Under the pieces are notes generated by a model that was given only the letters and a program-made list of their open reading frames with translations, was not told the DNA's origin and searched no databases. The translations under genes were made by a program, and so were the position numbers. A DNA stretch of 64,000 nucleotides from Pelosinus sp. IPA-1 (GTDB lineage Bacteria > Bacillota > Negativicutes > DSM-13327), in assembly GCF_030269905.1 (NCBI RefSeq), contig NZ_BSVC01000005.1, positions 372,001-436,000 of the forward strand. Direction: 5' to 3'. How positions within the stretch are numbered: position 1 is the first letter of the stretch; every line of letters starts with the position of its first letter. Of this stretch, positions 34,481-44,112 are shown in pieces.

Positions 34481-34513
34481 AAAAAAGGCTAACAAAAATT
34501 GTTAGCCTTTTTT
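34481..34513. terminator. Bidirectional terminator between the ankyrin gene and noc
   Basis: AAAAAAGGCTAAC/GTTAGCCTTTTTT arms, 7-nt loop, between two convergent genes; the minus-strand side ends at the noc stop. Confidence 0.9.
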
Positions 34514-35440
34514 CTATTTCCGCTTAGGGATTCGTAAATTAATATGAATAAATTCTTCATCTTGCTCTTGCTTGACTTTAATCTTGAGACCTGTTTTTTT
34601 CATTTCACCTACAACGTTATTAATTGTATTAATAAAAATCCGTACATCTCGAATGATTTTTACAACATTGCGCTTTGGTACATTCTTAGCTTCTACTTGT
34701 TTCGCAATATCTTCCAAAAATTCTTCAATAAGTTCTTCTGTTTCACGAACATTTAAATTCTTTTCACTAATAAGCTCCAACACTTCTAATTGCAATCTAG
34801 AATCATCTATTTTAAGCAAAGAACGGGCATGACGTTCTGTTAATTTTTCGTTAGCTACTACAGCCCGAACTTCTGGTATCAGTTTTAATAAACGTAATTT
34901 ATTGGCAATCGTAGATTGATTTTTGCCCATACGTTTCGCTAACTCTTCCTGGGTAAAGCCAAAACTCGTAATTAATTGTTGAAAGCCTTCCGCCTCTTCT
35001 AAAAAGTGTAAATCTTCACGTTGTAAATTTTCAATCATGGCTAATTCAGCCACTTCTTTATCCGTAAACTCCTTCACAATGACTGGAACTTGCTGCAATC
35101 CAGCCAACTTTGAAGCTCTTAGCCGACGTTCTCCTGCCACTAATTCAAAGCCATCAGCAATGGCCCTTACGATGAGTGGTTGAATGACACCATACTCTCC
35201 AATGGAAGATGCTAGCTCCTGAAGGGATTCTTCCGTAAATATTTTTCGAGGTTGAAACGGATTCGGAACAATATCCGTAATCTGCACATGCTTTACATTA
35301 CCTTCTACAGAAATCGTATCGTCTATAATGCAAGCTTCCCTATTATCTATATTATCTGTAACATCTGTTTGCTCTTTAGCCTGGCTAGCTATTTCTGCAT
35401 TATCTGAAGTCAGGCCTAATAATCTGGCCAAGTTTTTCAT
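34514..35440 (-). CDS. noc: Nucleoid occlusion protein Noc (ParB paralogue)
   Basis: A 308-aa ParB-family CTPase. Its N-terminus MKNLARLLGL forms a short amphipathic helix, as in Noc, which uses it to bind the membrane and block FtsZ ring assembly over DNA. The CTP-binding domain has NPFQPRKIFTEESL and GERRLRASKL. The helix-turn-helix region GKNQSTIANKLRLLKL and LTERHARSLLKI are Noc-like, unlike those of the parB at 26.7 kb. The gene sits next to rsmG and mnmG, the same order as in Bacillus. Start ATG at 35440. Confidence 0.9.
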   Translation of the reverse strand: MKNLARLLGLTSDNAEIASQAKEQTDVTDNIDNREACIIDDTISVEGNVKHVQITDIVPNPFQPRKIFTEESLQELASSIGEYGVIQPLIVRAIADGFELVAGERRLRASKLAGLQQVPVIVKEFTDKEVAELAMIENLQREDLHFLEEAEGFQQLITSFGFTQEELAKRMGKNQSTIANKLRLLKLIPEVRAVVANEKLTERHARSLLKIDDSRLQLEVLELISEKNLNVRETEELIEEFLEDIAKQVEAKNVPKRNVVKIIRDVRIFINTINNVVGEMKKTGLKIKVKQEQDEEFIHINLRIPKRK

Positions 35441-35523
35441 CTATACACCGCCTTACCAATAATAGGTTTGTCAATAGGTAATATTCGGCATTTCCCTACA
35501 AGTTCCTCTTTACCATGAATGGT

Positions 35524-36240
35524 TTATAATGGATTTTTTTCAGCTACGCCTGGACGCCTTGGATAACTAGGTGAAGTCTTCTTTACTTTTTTAATATACA
35601 CAACTGCTCGGACATCATCGATTCTAGGTAGCTTTATATTTTCTATTTTTAGGATTTCGCCGCCTAACAGCCTCAGAGCCTCTGTAGACTCTTTTATTTC
35701 CTCATTGTACCTAGACCCTTTAAGGGCAATAAAAAAACCTCCTACGGCGACAAATGGAAGACACAATTCACAGAGAACATTCAATCTTGCAACTGCTCGA
35801 GAAACAGCAATATCATATTGTTCTCTATATCGTTTATTTTTGCCCCCATCCTCTGCACGACTATGAATATACTCTATATCAGATATACCCATTTTTTCGG
35901 CAACCGCTTTTAAAAATAAAATTCTTTTGTTTAACGAATCAAATAATGTAAGTTTCAAATCAGGGCGAAAAACTTTTAACGGCAAACCAGGGAACCCTGC
36001 CCCTGTCCCTACATCAATTATTTTTGCGCCTTTTTTAAAAATATCTTCATCATAACATGATAAAGAATCAATCATATGTTTAACAGCTACTTCGGCAGGA
36101 TCGGTAATCGCTGTTAAATTTATTTTTTCATTCCATTCAACTAAAGTCTTGAAATATATGGAAAACTTTACTAATTGATCCTCTGTTAAGGATAAAGAGT
36201 ATTCTTCGGCAACTTGGGCTAATACATCTTCAAATATCAA
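35524..36240 (-). CDS. rsmG: 16S rRNA (guanine-N7) methyltransferase RsmG
   Basis: A 238-aa SAM-dependent methyltransferase of the RsmG/GidB family, methylating G527 (E. coli numbering) of 16S rRNA. Family features: [20 protein letters not shown], the SAM loop [15 protein letters not shown] and [13 protein letters not shown]. The start is a TTG at 36240 overlapping the mnmG stop (TTGA), with GGAGG eleven bases upstream, so translation is probably coupled. Confidence 0.94.
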   Translation of the reverse strand: MIFEDVLAQVAEEYSLSLTEDQLVKFSIYFKTLVEWNEKINLTAITDPAEVAVKHMIDSLSCYDEDIFKKGAKIIDVGTGAGFPGLPLKVFRPDLKLTLFDSLNKRILFLKAVAEKMGISDIEYIHSRAEDGGKNKRYREQYDIAVSRAVARLNVLCELCLPFVAVGGFFIALKGSRYNEEIKESTEALRLLGGEILKIENIKLPRIDDVRAVVYIKKVKKTSPSYPRRPGVAEKNPL

Positions 36241-38117
36241 TTTACTTCTTCCCTCCTGCGACGTTGTTCTAAATAAATCATTAAAATAGAAATATCAGCA
36301 GGTGAAACTCCAGAAATACGTGCCGCTTGTCCAATAGATAATGGGCGAATCTCGTTTAACTTTTCTCTAGCCTCCACAGCTAAACCGTGTAATTCCATAT
36401 AATTAACATCTTCTGGTAACAATTTTTCTTCTAGTTTGCTGGCCCGCTCTACTTGTTCAAGTTGTTTACTAATATATCCTTCATATTTGGCAGCAATCTC
36501 TACTTGCTGCTTAACCGACATTTCCAAAGCAGGTACATCAAAATGTTCACGAATCATATCATAGCTGATCTCCGTTCTACGCAATAAATCGTAAAGCATG
36601 ATGCCTGTTCTAAGTTCAGCAGTACCCATGGCGGACATTTTGACCTGCACTTCCGGTATCGGAGTAATCATCGTACTACGCAATAGGGCAAGACTTTCTT
36701 CAATGGAATCTCTTTTACTAACAAATCTCGTATATCTTTCATTACTAACTAGGCCAATTCTTCGCCCTTTTTCTGTTAAACGCAGATCAGCATTATCTTG
36801 GCGTAAAATTAGACGAAATTCAGCCCTAGAAGTCATAATACGATAAGGTTCACTTGTGCCCTTAGTTACTAAATCATCAATTAGTACACCAATATAGCCA
36901 TCAGAACGAGATAAAATAAGCGGTTCACGCCCCATCACTAATAAAGCTGCATTAATACCAGCAATTAACCCTTGAGCAGCTGCTTCTTCGTAACCAGAAG
37001 TCCCATTTATCTGTCCTGCAGAAAATAAACCATGAATATGTTTAAACTCCAAAGAGGGTTTTAGCTGGGTTGAATCAATACAATCATAATCAATCGCATA
37101 ACCTGGACGCATAATTTTAACATTTTCCATACCTGCAATCGTTCTTAAAAATTCATATTGCACATCAATTGGTAGGCTGGTAGACATCCCCTGTACATAC
37201 ATTTCGTTCGTCTGATATCCTTCCGGTTCAATAAACAACTGATGAGCATCCTTATCCGCAAATCGGACAATTTTCGATTCGATAGATGGACAATATCTAG
37301 GCCCCACCCCTTCAACGATACCAGTATACATCGGAGCTCTATGTAAATTATTACGAATAATCTCATGAGTTTTTTCATTTGTATATGTTAGCCAACAAGG
37401 TAATTGCTCCCTAGTTGTTATATCACTTAAAAAGGAAAAGTTATGAACCTGTTCATCACCAGGCTGAATTATCATTTTAGAGAAATCTAAAGATCTTCGA
37501 TCCACTCTAGCAGGCGTACCTGTCTTAAAACGCATTAAACGAATATTCATTTCACGTAATGAATTCGTTAAATTTTCGGCAGCACGCTGTCCGTTCGGAC
37601 CGCCTTTATAAGCCAGCTCACCAATAATGATCTTTCCTCCGAGATATGTACCAGTGGCTAATACAATACACTTTGCATGATACACTTCACCAGTCTCGAC
37701 TTCTATACCATACACCAAATTATCCCTAGATAAAATCTTTTCCACTAGTACTTGCTTTACATCCAAATTCTGCTGATTTTCAATAGTTTCCTTCATTGTA
37801 GTATGATATAGCCCTTTATCAGCTTGTGCCCTTAAAGCGTGTACAGCTGGACCTTTACCAGTATTGAGCATCCGCATCTGCAAGCTAGTCTTATCCGTAT
37901 TTATACCCATTTGCCCACCCAAAGCATCCAATTCTCTAACTAAATGCCCTTTTGCTGGTCCACCTACAGACGGATTACATGGCATAAAGGCAATATTATC
38001 CAAATTGAGAGTTGTAAGCAAAGTTTTGCAGCCCATACGAGCGGCTGCTAACGCTGCTTCACAACCAGAATGACCGGAACCAATAATAATTACATCATAA
38101 TCTTCAGCAATAAACAC
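36237..38117 (-). CDS. mnmG: tRNA uridine-5-carboxymethylaminomethyl modification enzyme MnmG
   Basis: A 626-aa FAD protein that with MnmE installs cmnm5U34 on tRNA wobble positions. The FAD-binding [17 protein letters not shown] motif lies at the N-terminus; further family stretches are [34 protein letters not shown] and [18 protein letters not shown]. The GTG at 38117 has GGGGAG nine bases upstream. It follows mnmE by 14 nt and overlaps rsmG. Confidence 0.96.
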   Translation of the reverse strand: MFIAEDYDVIIIGSGHSGCEAALAAARMGCKTLLTTLNLDNIAFMPCNPSVGGPAKGHLVRELDALGGQMGINTDKTSLQMRMLNTGKGPAVHALRAQADKGLYHTTMKETIENQQNLDVKQVLVEKILSRDNLVYGIEVETGEVYHAKCIVLATGTYLGGKIIIGELAYKGGPNGQRAAENLTNSLREMNIRLMRFKTGTPARVDRRSLDFSKMIIQPGDEQVHNFSFLSDITTREQLPCWLTYTNEKTHEIIRNNLHRAPMYTGIVEGVGPRYCPSIESKIVRFADKDAHQLFIEPEGYQTNEMYVQGMSTSLPIDVQYEFLRTIAGMENVKIMRPGYAIDYDCIDSTQLKPSLEFKHIHGLFSAGQINGTSGYEEAAAQGLIAGINAALLVMGREPLILSRSDGYIGVLIDDLVTKGTSEPYRIMTSRAEFRLILRQDNADLRLTEKGRRIGLVSNERYTRFVSKRDSIEESLALLRSTMITPIPEVQVKMSAMGTAELRTGIMLYDLLRRTEISYDMIREHFDVPALEMSVKQQVEIAAKYEGYISKQLEQVERASKLEEKLLPEDVNYMELHGLAVEAREKLNEIRPLSIGQAARISGVSPADISILMIYLEQRRRREEVN

Positions 38118-38131
38118 AATCTGTCACTCCC

Positions 38132-39520
38132 CTATTTACCAATACAAAACTGAGTGAAAATCTCATGAATAATATCCTCGCCTACTGTATCTCCTGAAAT
38201 TTCACCCAACTTGTCCCATGCATCCCTTAAATCTACTACTATACAATCAGAAGGCATATCTTGGTCAATCGTTAATAGGCTTGCCTCCAAATGTTCTTTA
38301 GCCTGTTCTAAAAGAGTTGACTGACGTAAATTCGTAACAAATGCTCCCTCTTTTTGCTCAACCTTTCCACTATACACTAAATCCACAATACTCTTTTCTA
38401 AATCTTCTAAACCTATACCTTCGGTTACAGATACTTTTAGTACCTTTTTATTAGAAACATAAGTATAAACTTCATCCATCTCAAGTTTTACTGGCAAATC
38501 ACTTTTATTCACAATGACAATTGCTTCTTTATTTGCTAGCATAGTAAGTACTTCTCTATCCTCTGTGGATAATTCCATCGAAGCATCTAATAGTAATAAA
38601 ATCAAATCTGCTGTGGCAACAAACTCTCGCGCCTTTTCCACACCCAACCGCTCAACTAAATCTGCCGTTTCACGAATTCCTGCAGTATCCACAATCTTTA
38701 ATGGTATGCCACGAATATTAACAAATTCCTCAATACTATCTCGCGTTGTTCCAGGAATATCTGTAACAATTGCTCTTTTTTCTTTTAATAATGCATTTAG
38801 CAAACTCGATTTACCTACATTAGGTTTACCAATAATTACAGTTTCGAGTCCTTCCCTTAAGATTCGACCTGTTTCTTTCGTCGCTAACAATTCCTGCATT
38901 TCTTTTAATAATGTTTCAACAGAGCCTTTTACTTCTTGGGCGGTCATTACTTCTATATCTTCTTCAGGAAAATCGATAGCAGCTTCTAAATGAGCAATCA
39001 TAGTTAAAACGCCATGTCTCATTTCCCTGATCTTCTCCGACAAATTTCCTTTCAAATGTCCAAGGGCCATACGTAGAGAAGCATCCGTTTTAGCTCTAAT
39101 AATGTCAATTACAGCTTCCGCTTGGGATAAGTCGAGTCTGCCGTTAAGAAATGCTCTTTTGGTAAATTCACCAGGTTCAGCCATTCTAGCACCGTATTGC
39201 AGAGAAAGTTCTAGAATCCTCTTCATGGGGATGGGCCCTCCATGACAGTGAATTTCTACTACATCTTCACGGGTATATGACTTCGGTCCACGCATAATAA
39301 GTAGTAATACTTCATCCACAATCTCTTTCGAATCTGGCTCTATAATATTTCCATATGCTACTTGTCTTGATGCAACATCAACTGCTTTTTTTCCTTTTAC
39401 ACCAGAAAAAATTTGATTGGCTATTTTAGTTGCTAATGATCCACTCATGCGGATAATGCCAATCCCTCCTTCTCCTGGGGCTGTAGCAATTCCGCTAATA
39501 GTTTCTTCTATGAACACCAA
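38132..39520 (-). CDS. mnmE: tRNA modification GTPase MnmE
   Basis: A 462-aa GTPase. The N-terminal domain (about 1-120) binds a formyl-folate; a helical domain is interrupted by the G domain with GKPNVGKSSLLNAL, PGTTRD, DTAGIRE and NKSD. The protein ends in the catalytic C-[IV]-G-K (CIGK). It works with MnmG, encoded next. The start is ambiguous between adjacent TTG (39520) and GTG (39517), four and seven bases after GGAGG. Confidence 0.95.
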   Translation of the reverse strand: MVFIEETISGIATAPGEGGIGIIRMSGSLATKIANQIFSGVKGKKAVDVASRQVAYGNIIEPDSKEIVDEVLLLIMRGPKSYTREDVVEIHCHGGPIPMKRILELSLQYGARMAEPGEFTKRAFLNGRLDLSQAEAVIDIIRAKTDASLRMALGHLKGNLSEKIREMRHGVLTMIAHLEAAIDFPEEDIEVMTAQEVKGSVETLLKEMQELLATKETGRILREGLETVIIGKPNVGKSSLLNALLKEKRAIVTDIPGTTRDSIEEFVNIRGIPLKIVDTAGIRETADLVERLGVEKAREFVATADLILLLLDASMELSTEDREVLTMLANKEAIVIVNKSDLPVKLEMDEVYTYVSNKKVLKVSVTEGIGLEDLEKSIVDLVYSGKVEQKEGAFVTNLRQSTLLEQAKEHLEASLLTIDQDMPSDCIVVDLRDAWDKLGEISGDTVGEDIIHEIFTQFCIGK

Positions 39521-39544
39521 ACTGCCTCCTTACTAATTAGTAGC

Positions 39545-39580
39545 AAAACCCAGTAATAAAATAATTATTACTGGGTTTTT
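39545..39580 (-). terminator. Hairpin between jag and mnmE
   Basis: AAAACCCAGTAAT/ATTACTGGGTTTT arms with a short A/T loop; on the minus strand a brief T-run follows. It may divide the rpmH-jag and mnmE-rsmG groups. Confidence 0.7.
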
Positions 39581-39594
39581 AATATGTATAATAT

Positions 39595-40218
39595 CTATCT
39601 TTTTAATGCAATAACAATTTTGCGATAAGGTTCTTCCCCTTCGCTATAGGTGATAATTCGATGATCATTTTGTAAGGCCATATGAATAATTTTACGTTCA
39701 TTCGGACTCATAGGTTCTAGCACTACTTTTTCCCCGCGTCGTTTTACCGTATCTGCTAAGCGAGCAGCCAAACGATTTAAGGTATCTGTACGACGCTGGC
39801 GATAATCTTCGACATCAAGAACGATCCGCACCTTACTATCTGCGTCTCGATTAGCTGCTAAATTCGTCAAATACTGCAGTGCATCCAAAGTTTGACCATG
39901 TTTCCCTATCAATATCCCTAAATTATTACCACGAATATTAAAACTAATAGAATCCTCTTGCTCTACTCTTTCAATTTGAACTTCTAAATTCATTAATACA
40001 AAAACATTTTCCAAGAAATCATATGCAACTTTTGCAGGATCAATTGGCTTAACTGATGCTCTGATTTTCGCAGGTTTACAGCCAATAATGCCTAAAAAGC
40101 CTTTACTTGGTGCTTCTAACACTTCATACTCAATACGGTCTTCTCCCACTCCAAGCTCACTTAAAGCTAGACGTACCGCCTCTTCAATGGTTTTACCAGT
40201 AGTTTCCACAGAAGTCAT
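39595..40218 (-). CDS. jag: Jag/KhpB RNA-binding protein
   Basis: A 207-aa SpoIIIJ-associated protein: N-terminal Jag domain (TTGKTIEEAVRLALSELGV, EVLEAPSKGFLG), a KH domain with IGKHGQTLDALQYL, and an R3H domain (RLAARLADTVKRRG, MSPNERKIIHMALQ). It binds RNA and affects cell-wall growth. The start is taken as the ATG at 40218, consistent with the family, with AAGGAGG twelve bases upstream. A frame extending to 40269 would overlap yidC. It follows yidC directly. Confidence 0.92.
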   Translation of the reverse strand: MTSVETTGKTIEEAVRLALSELGVGEDRIEYEVLEAPSKGFLGIIGCKPAKIRASVKPIDPAKVAYDFLENVFVLMNLEVQIERVEQEDSISFNIRGNNLGILIGKHGQTLDALQYLTNLAANRDADSKVRIVLDVEDYRQRRTDTLNRLAARLADTVKRRGEKVVLEPMSPNERKIIHMALQNDHRIITYSEGEEPYRKIVIALKR

Positions 40219-40235
40219 CGTGTTAATTAGCCTCC

Positions 40236-40874
40236 TTATTTTTGAGCCTCGCCACGGTACATCCACCACTGTTGAATAATTTGGAAAAGATTACTCATTA
40301 CCCAATACAATACCAGCCCACCAGGAAAATTAATACTGATATAGCCGATAAATAATGGCATAAAATTCATCATCATTTTTGCTTGTTGATTCGCATCAGA
40401 ACTTGTTTGTTTTTGTTGAATATAAGTAGTGGCTGCCGATAAAACCGGTAAAATATATAACGGATCATGTTGGGATAAATCAGCTATCCAAAAGAAGCTA
40501 GGCAATTGGGCATAATGATAATCACGAATGGCATAAAAAATTCCCATAAGAATTGGCATTTGAACGAGAAGAGGTAAACATCCTGATAAGGGATTAACTC
40601 CTGATTCTTTATATAAAAGTGCCATTTCTTTATTTAATTTTTCGGGATTACCTTTATATTTTTCTTGCATTGCTTTCATTTTAGGCTGTAAATCTTGCAT
40701 AGCCTTCATACCCTTAACTTGTTTTACAGTTAAAGGATATAAAATTAATTTTATGGCCAAGGTTAATAAAATTATCGCTAGACCATAGTTTGGTATTCCC
40801 AAGCTTGCCGTCATATTGTAGAAAAAGGTTAATATATCTTGTAACAGTCCGATAGCTGAATCGAATAAAGCCAA
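40236..40874 (-). CDS. yidC: YidC/Oxa1/SpoIIIJ membrane protein insertase
   Basis: A 212-aa YidC of the short Gram-positive type, without the large periplasmic domain and without a visible lipobox. The hydrophilic groove region has LAIKLILYPLTVKQVKGM followed by the coiled cytoplasmic loop (MQDLQPKMKAMQEKYKGNP); four to five membrane helices are evident. It inserts membrane proteins with or without Sec. The start is a TTG at 40874; GAGG lies about eleven bases upstream. Confidence 0.93.
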   Translation of the reverse strand: MALFDSAIGLLQDILTFFYNMTASLGIPNYGLAIILLTLAIKLILYPLTVKQVKGMKAMQDLQPKMKAMQEKYKGNPEKLNKEMALLYKESGVNPLSGCLPLLVQMPILMGIFYAIRDYHYAQLPSFFWIADLSQHDPLYILPVLSAATTYIQQKQTSSDANQQAKMMMNFMPLFIGYISINFPGGLVLYWVMSNLFQIIQQWWMYRGEAQK

Positions 40875-40939
40875 TATCTCACGTCCTCAATACTAATTTG
40901 GCAAAAGCCAATTATAATCTTACTCAATAAATATATATA

Positions 40940-41146
40940 TTAAACAGGATCGTAACCACCAGGATGAAATGGATGACAACGCAAAATTCGGCGAACTGCC
41001 ATCAATCCTCCACGCACAACCCCATGTTTCTCAATTGCCTGCAATGCATATTCTGAACAAGTCGGCACAAATCGGCAAGTAGGTGGCTTTAACGGTGAAA
41101 TAAATAAACGATAACCTTTAATAAACAGTATAGCCATTTTTTTCAT
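40940..41146 (-). CDS. yidD: Membrane protein insertion efficiency factor YidD
   Basis: A 68-aa protein with the full YidD pattern: [32 protein letters not shown] and [16 protein letters not shown], including the conserved cysteines. It is a small membrane-associated protein that aids YidC-dependent insertion. It lies between rnpA (9-nt gap) and yidC (65-nt gap), its standard place. Confidence 0.94.
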   Translation of the reverse strand: MKKMAILFIKGYRLFISPLKPPTCRFVPTCSEYALQAIEKHGVVRGGLMAVRRILRCHPFHPGGYDPV

Positions 41147-41155
41147 CCTAACTAC

Positions 41156-41506
41156 CTACTTAGCCAATATTTTTGCCTTCTCACACAAATGAATAAAAGC
41201 TTTAGCCACGGCCATCCGGTCAGATTTTACTGCAGCTTGTCTGCCAACTAATAGTAAGTCAATGCCATTAATTAAGCGAAATTGGTTTAAACGATAAGAG
41301 TCCCGCAAAAGGCGTTTTACGCGATTGCGCACTACCGCTCCTCCCAATCTTTTACCTGCAGCAAATCCGACGTGGCGCACATCGCTGCGATTAGGTAGAA
41401 CATAAAGAACCACCATTTTATTCGCATATGATTTGCCAGCTTTATATACAGCCTGGAAGTTTTTATTTTTGTGTAACATACCTTGTTTCGATAACTTATA
41501 TATCAC
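41156..41506 (-). CDS. rnpA: Ribonuclease P protein component
   Basis: A 116-aa RnpA, the protein subunit that with the catalytic RNA trims tRNA 5' leaders. The signature AAGKRLGGAVVRNRVKRLLRD is the conserved RNA-binding RNR motif. The GTG start at 41506 gives a length matching the family (B. subtilis RnpA is also about 116 aa), though the ribosome site (GGGATGA) is weak; it may rely on coupling to rpmH, 49 nt upstream. Confidence 0.94.
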   Translation of the reverse strand: MIYKLSKQGMLHKNKNFQAVYKAGKSYANKMVVLYVLPNRSDVRHVGFAAGKRLGGAVVRNRVKRLLRDSYRLNQFRLINGIDLLLVGRQAAVKSDRMAVAKAFIHLCEKAKILAK

Positions 41507-41555
41507 AGTTTATCATCCCGCCATATGGAAAATCGGCTTTCTATTCAGCGACCTA

Positions 41556-41690
41556 CTATGCAGAGATTATCTTTCTGCCTCTAGCACGTCTTCTTTTTAG
41601 AACTAGCTGACCACCTCTGGTTTTCATACGCTCACGAAAGCCATGTGTTCTTTTTCTCCATAAATTGTTTGGTTGATAAGTACGTTTCAT
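41556..41690 (-). CDS. rpmH: 50S ribosomal protein L34
   Basis: A 44-aa L34, short and very basic: it begins [18 protein letters not shown] and continues RERMKTRGG, ending in [13 protein letters not shown] at 41688-41690 with AAGGAGG ten bases upstream; stop TAG at 41556-41558. It is the first gene of the minus-strand run away from oriC. Confidence 0.96.
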   Translation of the reverse strand: MKRTYQPNNLWRKRTHGFRERMKTRGGQLVLKRRRARGRKIISA

Positions 41691-41756
41691 CTATTTACAC
41701 CTCCTTACAAAAAGCCCAAGCTATCATGTTAAAATGCCTATATTTTAACACTAAAG

Positions 41757-41786
41757 ATTATAGACTAGGCAATGCCTCAGTGTCAA
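41757..41786 (-). promoter_or_regulatory. sigma-A promoter of rpmH
   Basis: Minus-strand TTGACA (41786-41781), 18-nt spacer, TATAAT (41762-41757), about 67 nt before the rpmH ATG. Confidence 0.8.
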
Positions 41787-41816
41787 GAAATATACGCATT
41801 TATAGTTTAGGACTAT

Positions 41817-42160
41817 TGTGGATAAATTTGTAGATAGAATGTCCTATTTCGTAAAAACCTGTTGATAACTTATATACTTTTTGATAATATAAAGCTTAAC
41901 AAGATATCCACATATACTTTTAAATTGATTATTTATCTACATAAAGTTAAAGTTATTCACAAAAACATGGCTTTATGCACACTTTTATCCACACCACTTA
42001 ATAACTCTATTATACTTGATAAATACAAGACTGCGAAATACTTTTTATTTTGCTGTTGTATTTTTTTTTCGTCTAAACCATTCTTTTTTAAAATAAGTTA
42101 TACACATGTGTTGATAAGTGTGTGGATAACTTATCCTCGTGTTAGTAAAATTTGTTGATA
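41817..42160. other. oriC part 1: DnaA-box cluster upstream of dnaA
   Basis: The 608-nt rpmH-dnaA gap holds many DnaA boxes. Exact TTATCCACA-type sites: 41817-41825 (TGTGGATAA), 41985-41993, 42121-42129 (TGTGGATAA). One-mismatch sites: 41860-41868, 41904-41912, 41953-41961, 41973-41981, 42098-42106 and 42109-42117. Orientation is mixed. The flanking sequence is very AT-rich, with a T-run at 42060. Together with the second cluster after dnaA this makes a bipartite origin. Confidence 0.92.
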
Positions 42161-42182
42161 TATCCTTAAATAAGGCTATAAA
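42155..42182 (+). promoter_or_regulatory. Possible dnaA promoter
   Basis: TTGATA (42155-42160), 16-nt spacer and TATAAA (42177-42182), about 117 nt before the dnaA ATG and overlapping a DnaA-box-like TGTTGATAT, which would fit autoregulation. Confidence 0.45.
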
Positions 42183-42298
42183 TCCTCATTACATCCTTAT
42201 TAGTGCAGGAATGCTTTTGCTATATTACATGTCTACTTCTAAATAGGATACATTTTGTTTTATTTATATTATTTGTATAAACAGAAAGGATTGAATGT

Positions 42299-43792
42299 AT
42301 GGACGACACCCTACAAGCCACAATCGTATGGGAGCAGGTATTAAAAAAATTAGAGCAAGAATTATCAAATCTAATGATTGATACTTGGTTAAAACCGACG
42401 ATCCCCTTAAAAATTACGGATACGACTTTAGAAATTGGAACACCTAAACAAATTATTAAAGAGTGGCTCGAATCTAGGTATCTTCCTATTATTTCATCAA
42501 CGGTCCAATACATTACGAATAAGCCTTTAACTGTTATTTTTGTTAATTTGGATATGGATGATGAAGTAACTGTGAATCCTACCGCTAAAGAAACCGTCCC
42601 ACCAGTACAACCAATCGTCTCTTCCTCAGAAGTTGTTGAGGACCTTGATAAGAAAGCTGACCAGGTACAAACCACCCTATCTACCTCTAAACAGCCTCAT
42701 ATCTATAAACCTTCCTCTGAATCAGATCAAAATTTTTCTTTAACCTTGAATCCTGCAGAAGAATCTATGGCCGTTTTAAATCCTAAATACATTTTTGAAA
42801 CCTTTGTTATCGGCAATTCAAATCGTTTAGCTCATGCAGCATCATTAGCTGTTGCCGAAGCGCCAGCTAATGCTTATAATCCTTTTTTTGTTTATGGTGG
42901 TGTTGGTCTTGGTAAAACACATCTTATGCACGCGATTGGCCACCGTATTCTGAAAAATCATCCTCATCTTAAATTACTATATATTTCTAGTGAGAAGTTT
43001 ACAAATGAACTAATTAATTCAATTCGAGATGGGAATCCAGAAAGTTTTCGTCAAAAATATCGTAATATTGATGTGCTCTTAGTTGACGATATTCAATTCT
43101 TAGCAAAAAAAGAACATACGCAAGAAGAATTTTTCCATACATTTAACACACTTCATGAGGCTAATAAACAAATTATCATGTCTAGTGATAGGCCTCCTCG
43201 TGAAATTCAAACATTAGAAGATCGGTTACGTTCTCGCTTTGAAATGGGCCTGATTACAGATATTCAACCTCCTGACTTGGAAACACGGATTGCTATTTTA
43301 CGTAAAAAAGCACTTATGGAACATCTAAATGTATCCAATGATGTCATGGTATATATCGCCAGCCGTATTGATAATAATATACGAGAACTAGAAGGCGCTC
43401 TTATCAGAGTAATGGCTTATGCTTCCTTAACTAACCAAAACATTGATATTGATTTAGCAACAGAAGCATTAAAAGATATCTTCCCTCATGGTAAGCCAAA
43501 GCAGATTACGGTTGAACTCATACAAGAGACAATTGCTTCTTACTTTAAGCTTAAAATTGATGAGCTATTAGCTAAAAAGCGTACTCGTAATGTAGCCTAC
43601 CCAAGGCAAATTGCTATGTATCTGTCGAGAGAATTAACCGAAACCTCTCTCCCTCGTTTAGGAGAAATGTTTGGTGGTCGTGATCATACAACAGTTATTC
43701 ATGCCTATGACAAAATTAGCCGTGAACGAAATGCGGATATTAAATTAAGTAATACCATCAAAGAATTAATTAAACGCATTGAAAACACTTGA
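42299..43792 (+). CDS. dnaA: Chromosomal replication initiator DnaA
   Basis: A 497-aa DnaA. Domain I (about 1-85), a Ser/Gln-rich linker (about 86-160), then the AAA+ domain with Walker [11 protein letters not shown] (about 200-209), Walker B LLVDDIQF and sensor regions. The C-terminal DNA-binding domain carries the signature [15 protein letters not shown]. It binds the DnaA boxes on both sides of its gene to melt the origin. ATG at 42299; AAAGGA lies about ten bases upstream. Confidence 0.97.
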   Translation: MDDTLQATIVWEQVLKKLEQELSNLMIDTWLKPTIPLKITDTTLEIGTPKQIIKEWLESRYLPIISSTVQYITNKPLTVIFVNLDMDDEVTVNPTAKETVPPVQPIVSSSEVVEDLDKKADQVQTTLSTSKQPHIYKPSSESDQNFSLTLNPAEESMAVLNPKYIFETFVIGNSNRLAHAASLAVAEAPANAYNPFFVYGGVGLGKTHLMHAIGHRILKNHPHLKLLYISSEKFTNELINSIRDGNPESFRQKYRNIDVLLVDDIQFLAKKEHTQEEFFHTFNTLHEANKQIIMSSDRPPREIQTLEDRLRSRFEMGLITDIQPPDLETRIAILRKKALMEHLNVSNDVMVYIASRIDNNIRELEGALIRVMAYASLTNQNIDIDLATEALKDIFPHGKPKQITVELIQETIASYFKLKIDELLAKKRTRNVAYPRQIAMYLSRELTETSLPRLGEMFGGRDHTTVIHAYDKISRERNADIKLSNTIKELIKRIENT

Positions 43793-43908
43793 TAAGTATA
43801 ACCTCTTTTGTATTGCAAAATCCGCTATTTTACTAACACAATGCACTGTCCTTTGACAAATAAGTGTATAACTCTGTTAGTAACCTTAGGACGAGCTTGT
43901 AGACTAAT

Positions 43909-44098
43909 TGTTGATAAAATACTAACAGTAAAAGTCTGTGGATTTGTGGATAACCCCTATAGTACTTACTGACATCTTATTAACATGCTTTTTACTACTG
44001 TTAATAAGGCAATTTTAGAGTTACTAACATATCTACAGCCCCTACTACTATTACGACTATTTTATTAATATATATATTATTTAGTATTAATATACCGA
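43909..44098. other. oriC part 2: DnaA boxes and AT-rich unwinding region before dnaN
   Basis: In the 320-nt dnaA-dnaN gap, TGTTGATAA (43909-43917), TGTGGATTT (about 43937) and TGTGGATAA (43945-43953) are followed by CCCC and a TAGTACTTACTGA stretch that recalls DnaA-trio repeats. Then comes an AT-rich run ending in TATATATATTATTTAG (to about 44090). This is the expected layout of a duplex-unwinding element. Confidence 0.8.
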
Positions 44099-44112
44099 AC
44101 GGAGGCCAAATA

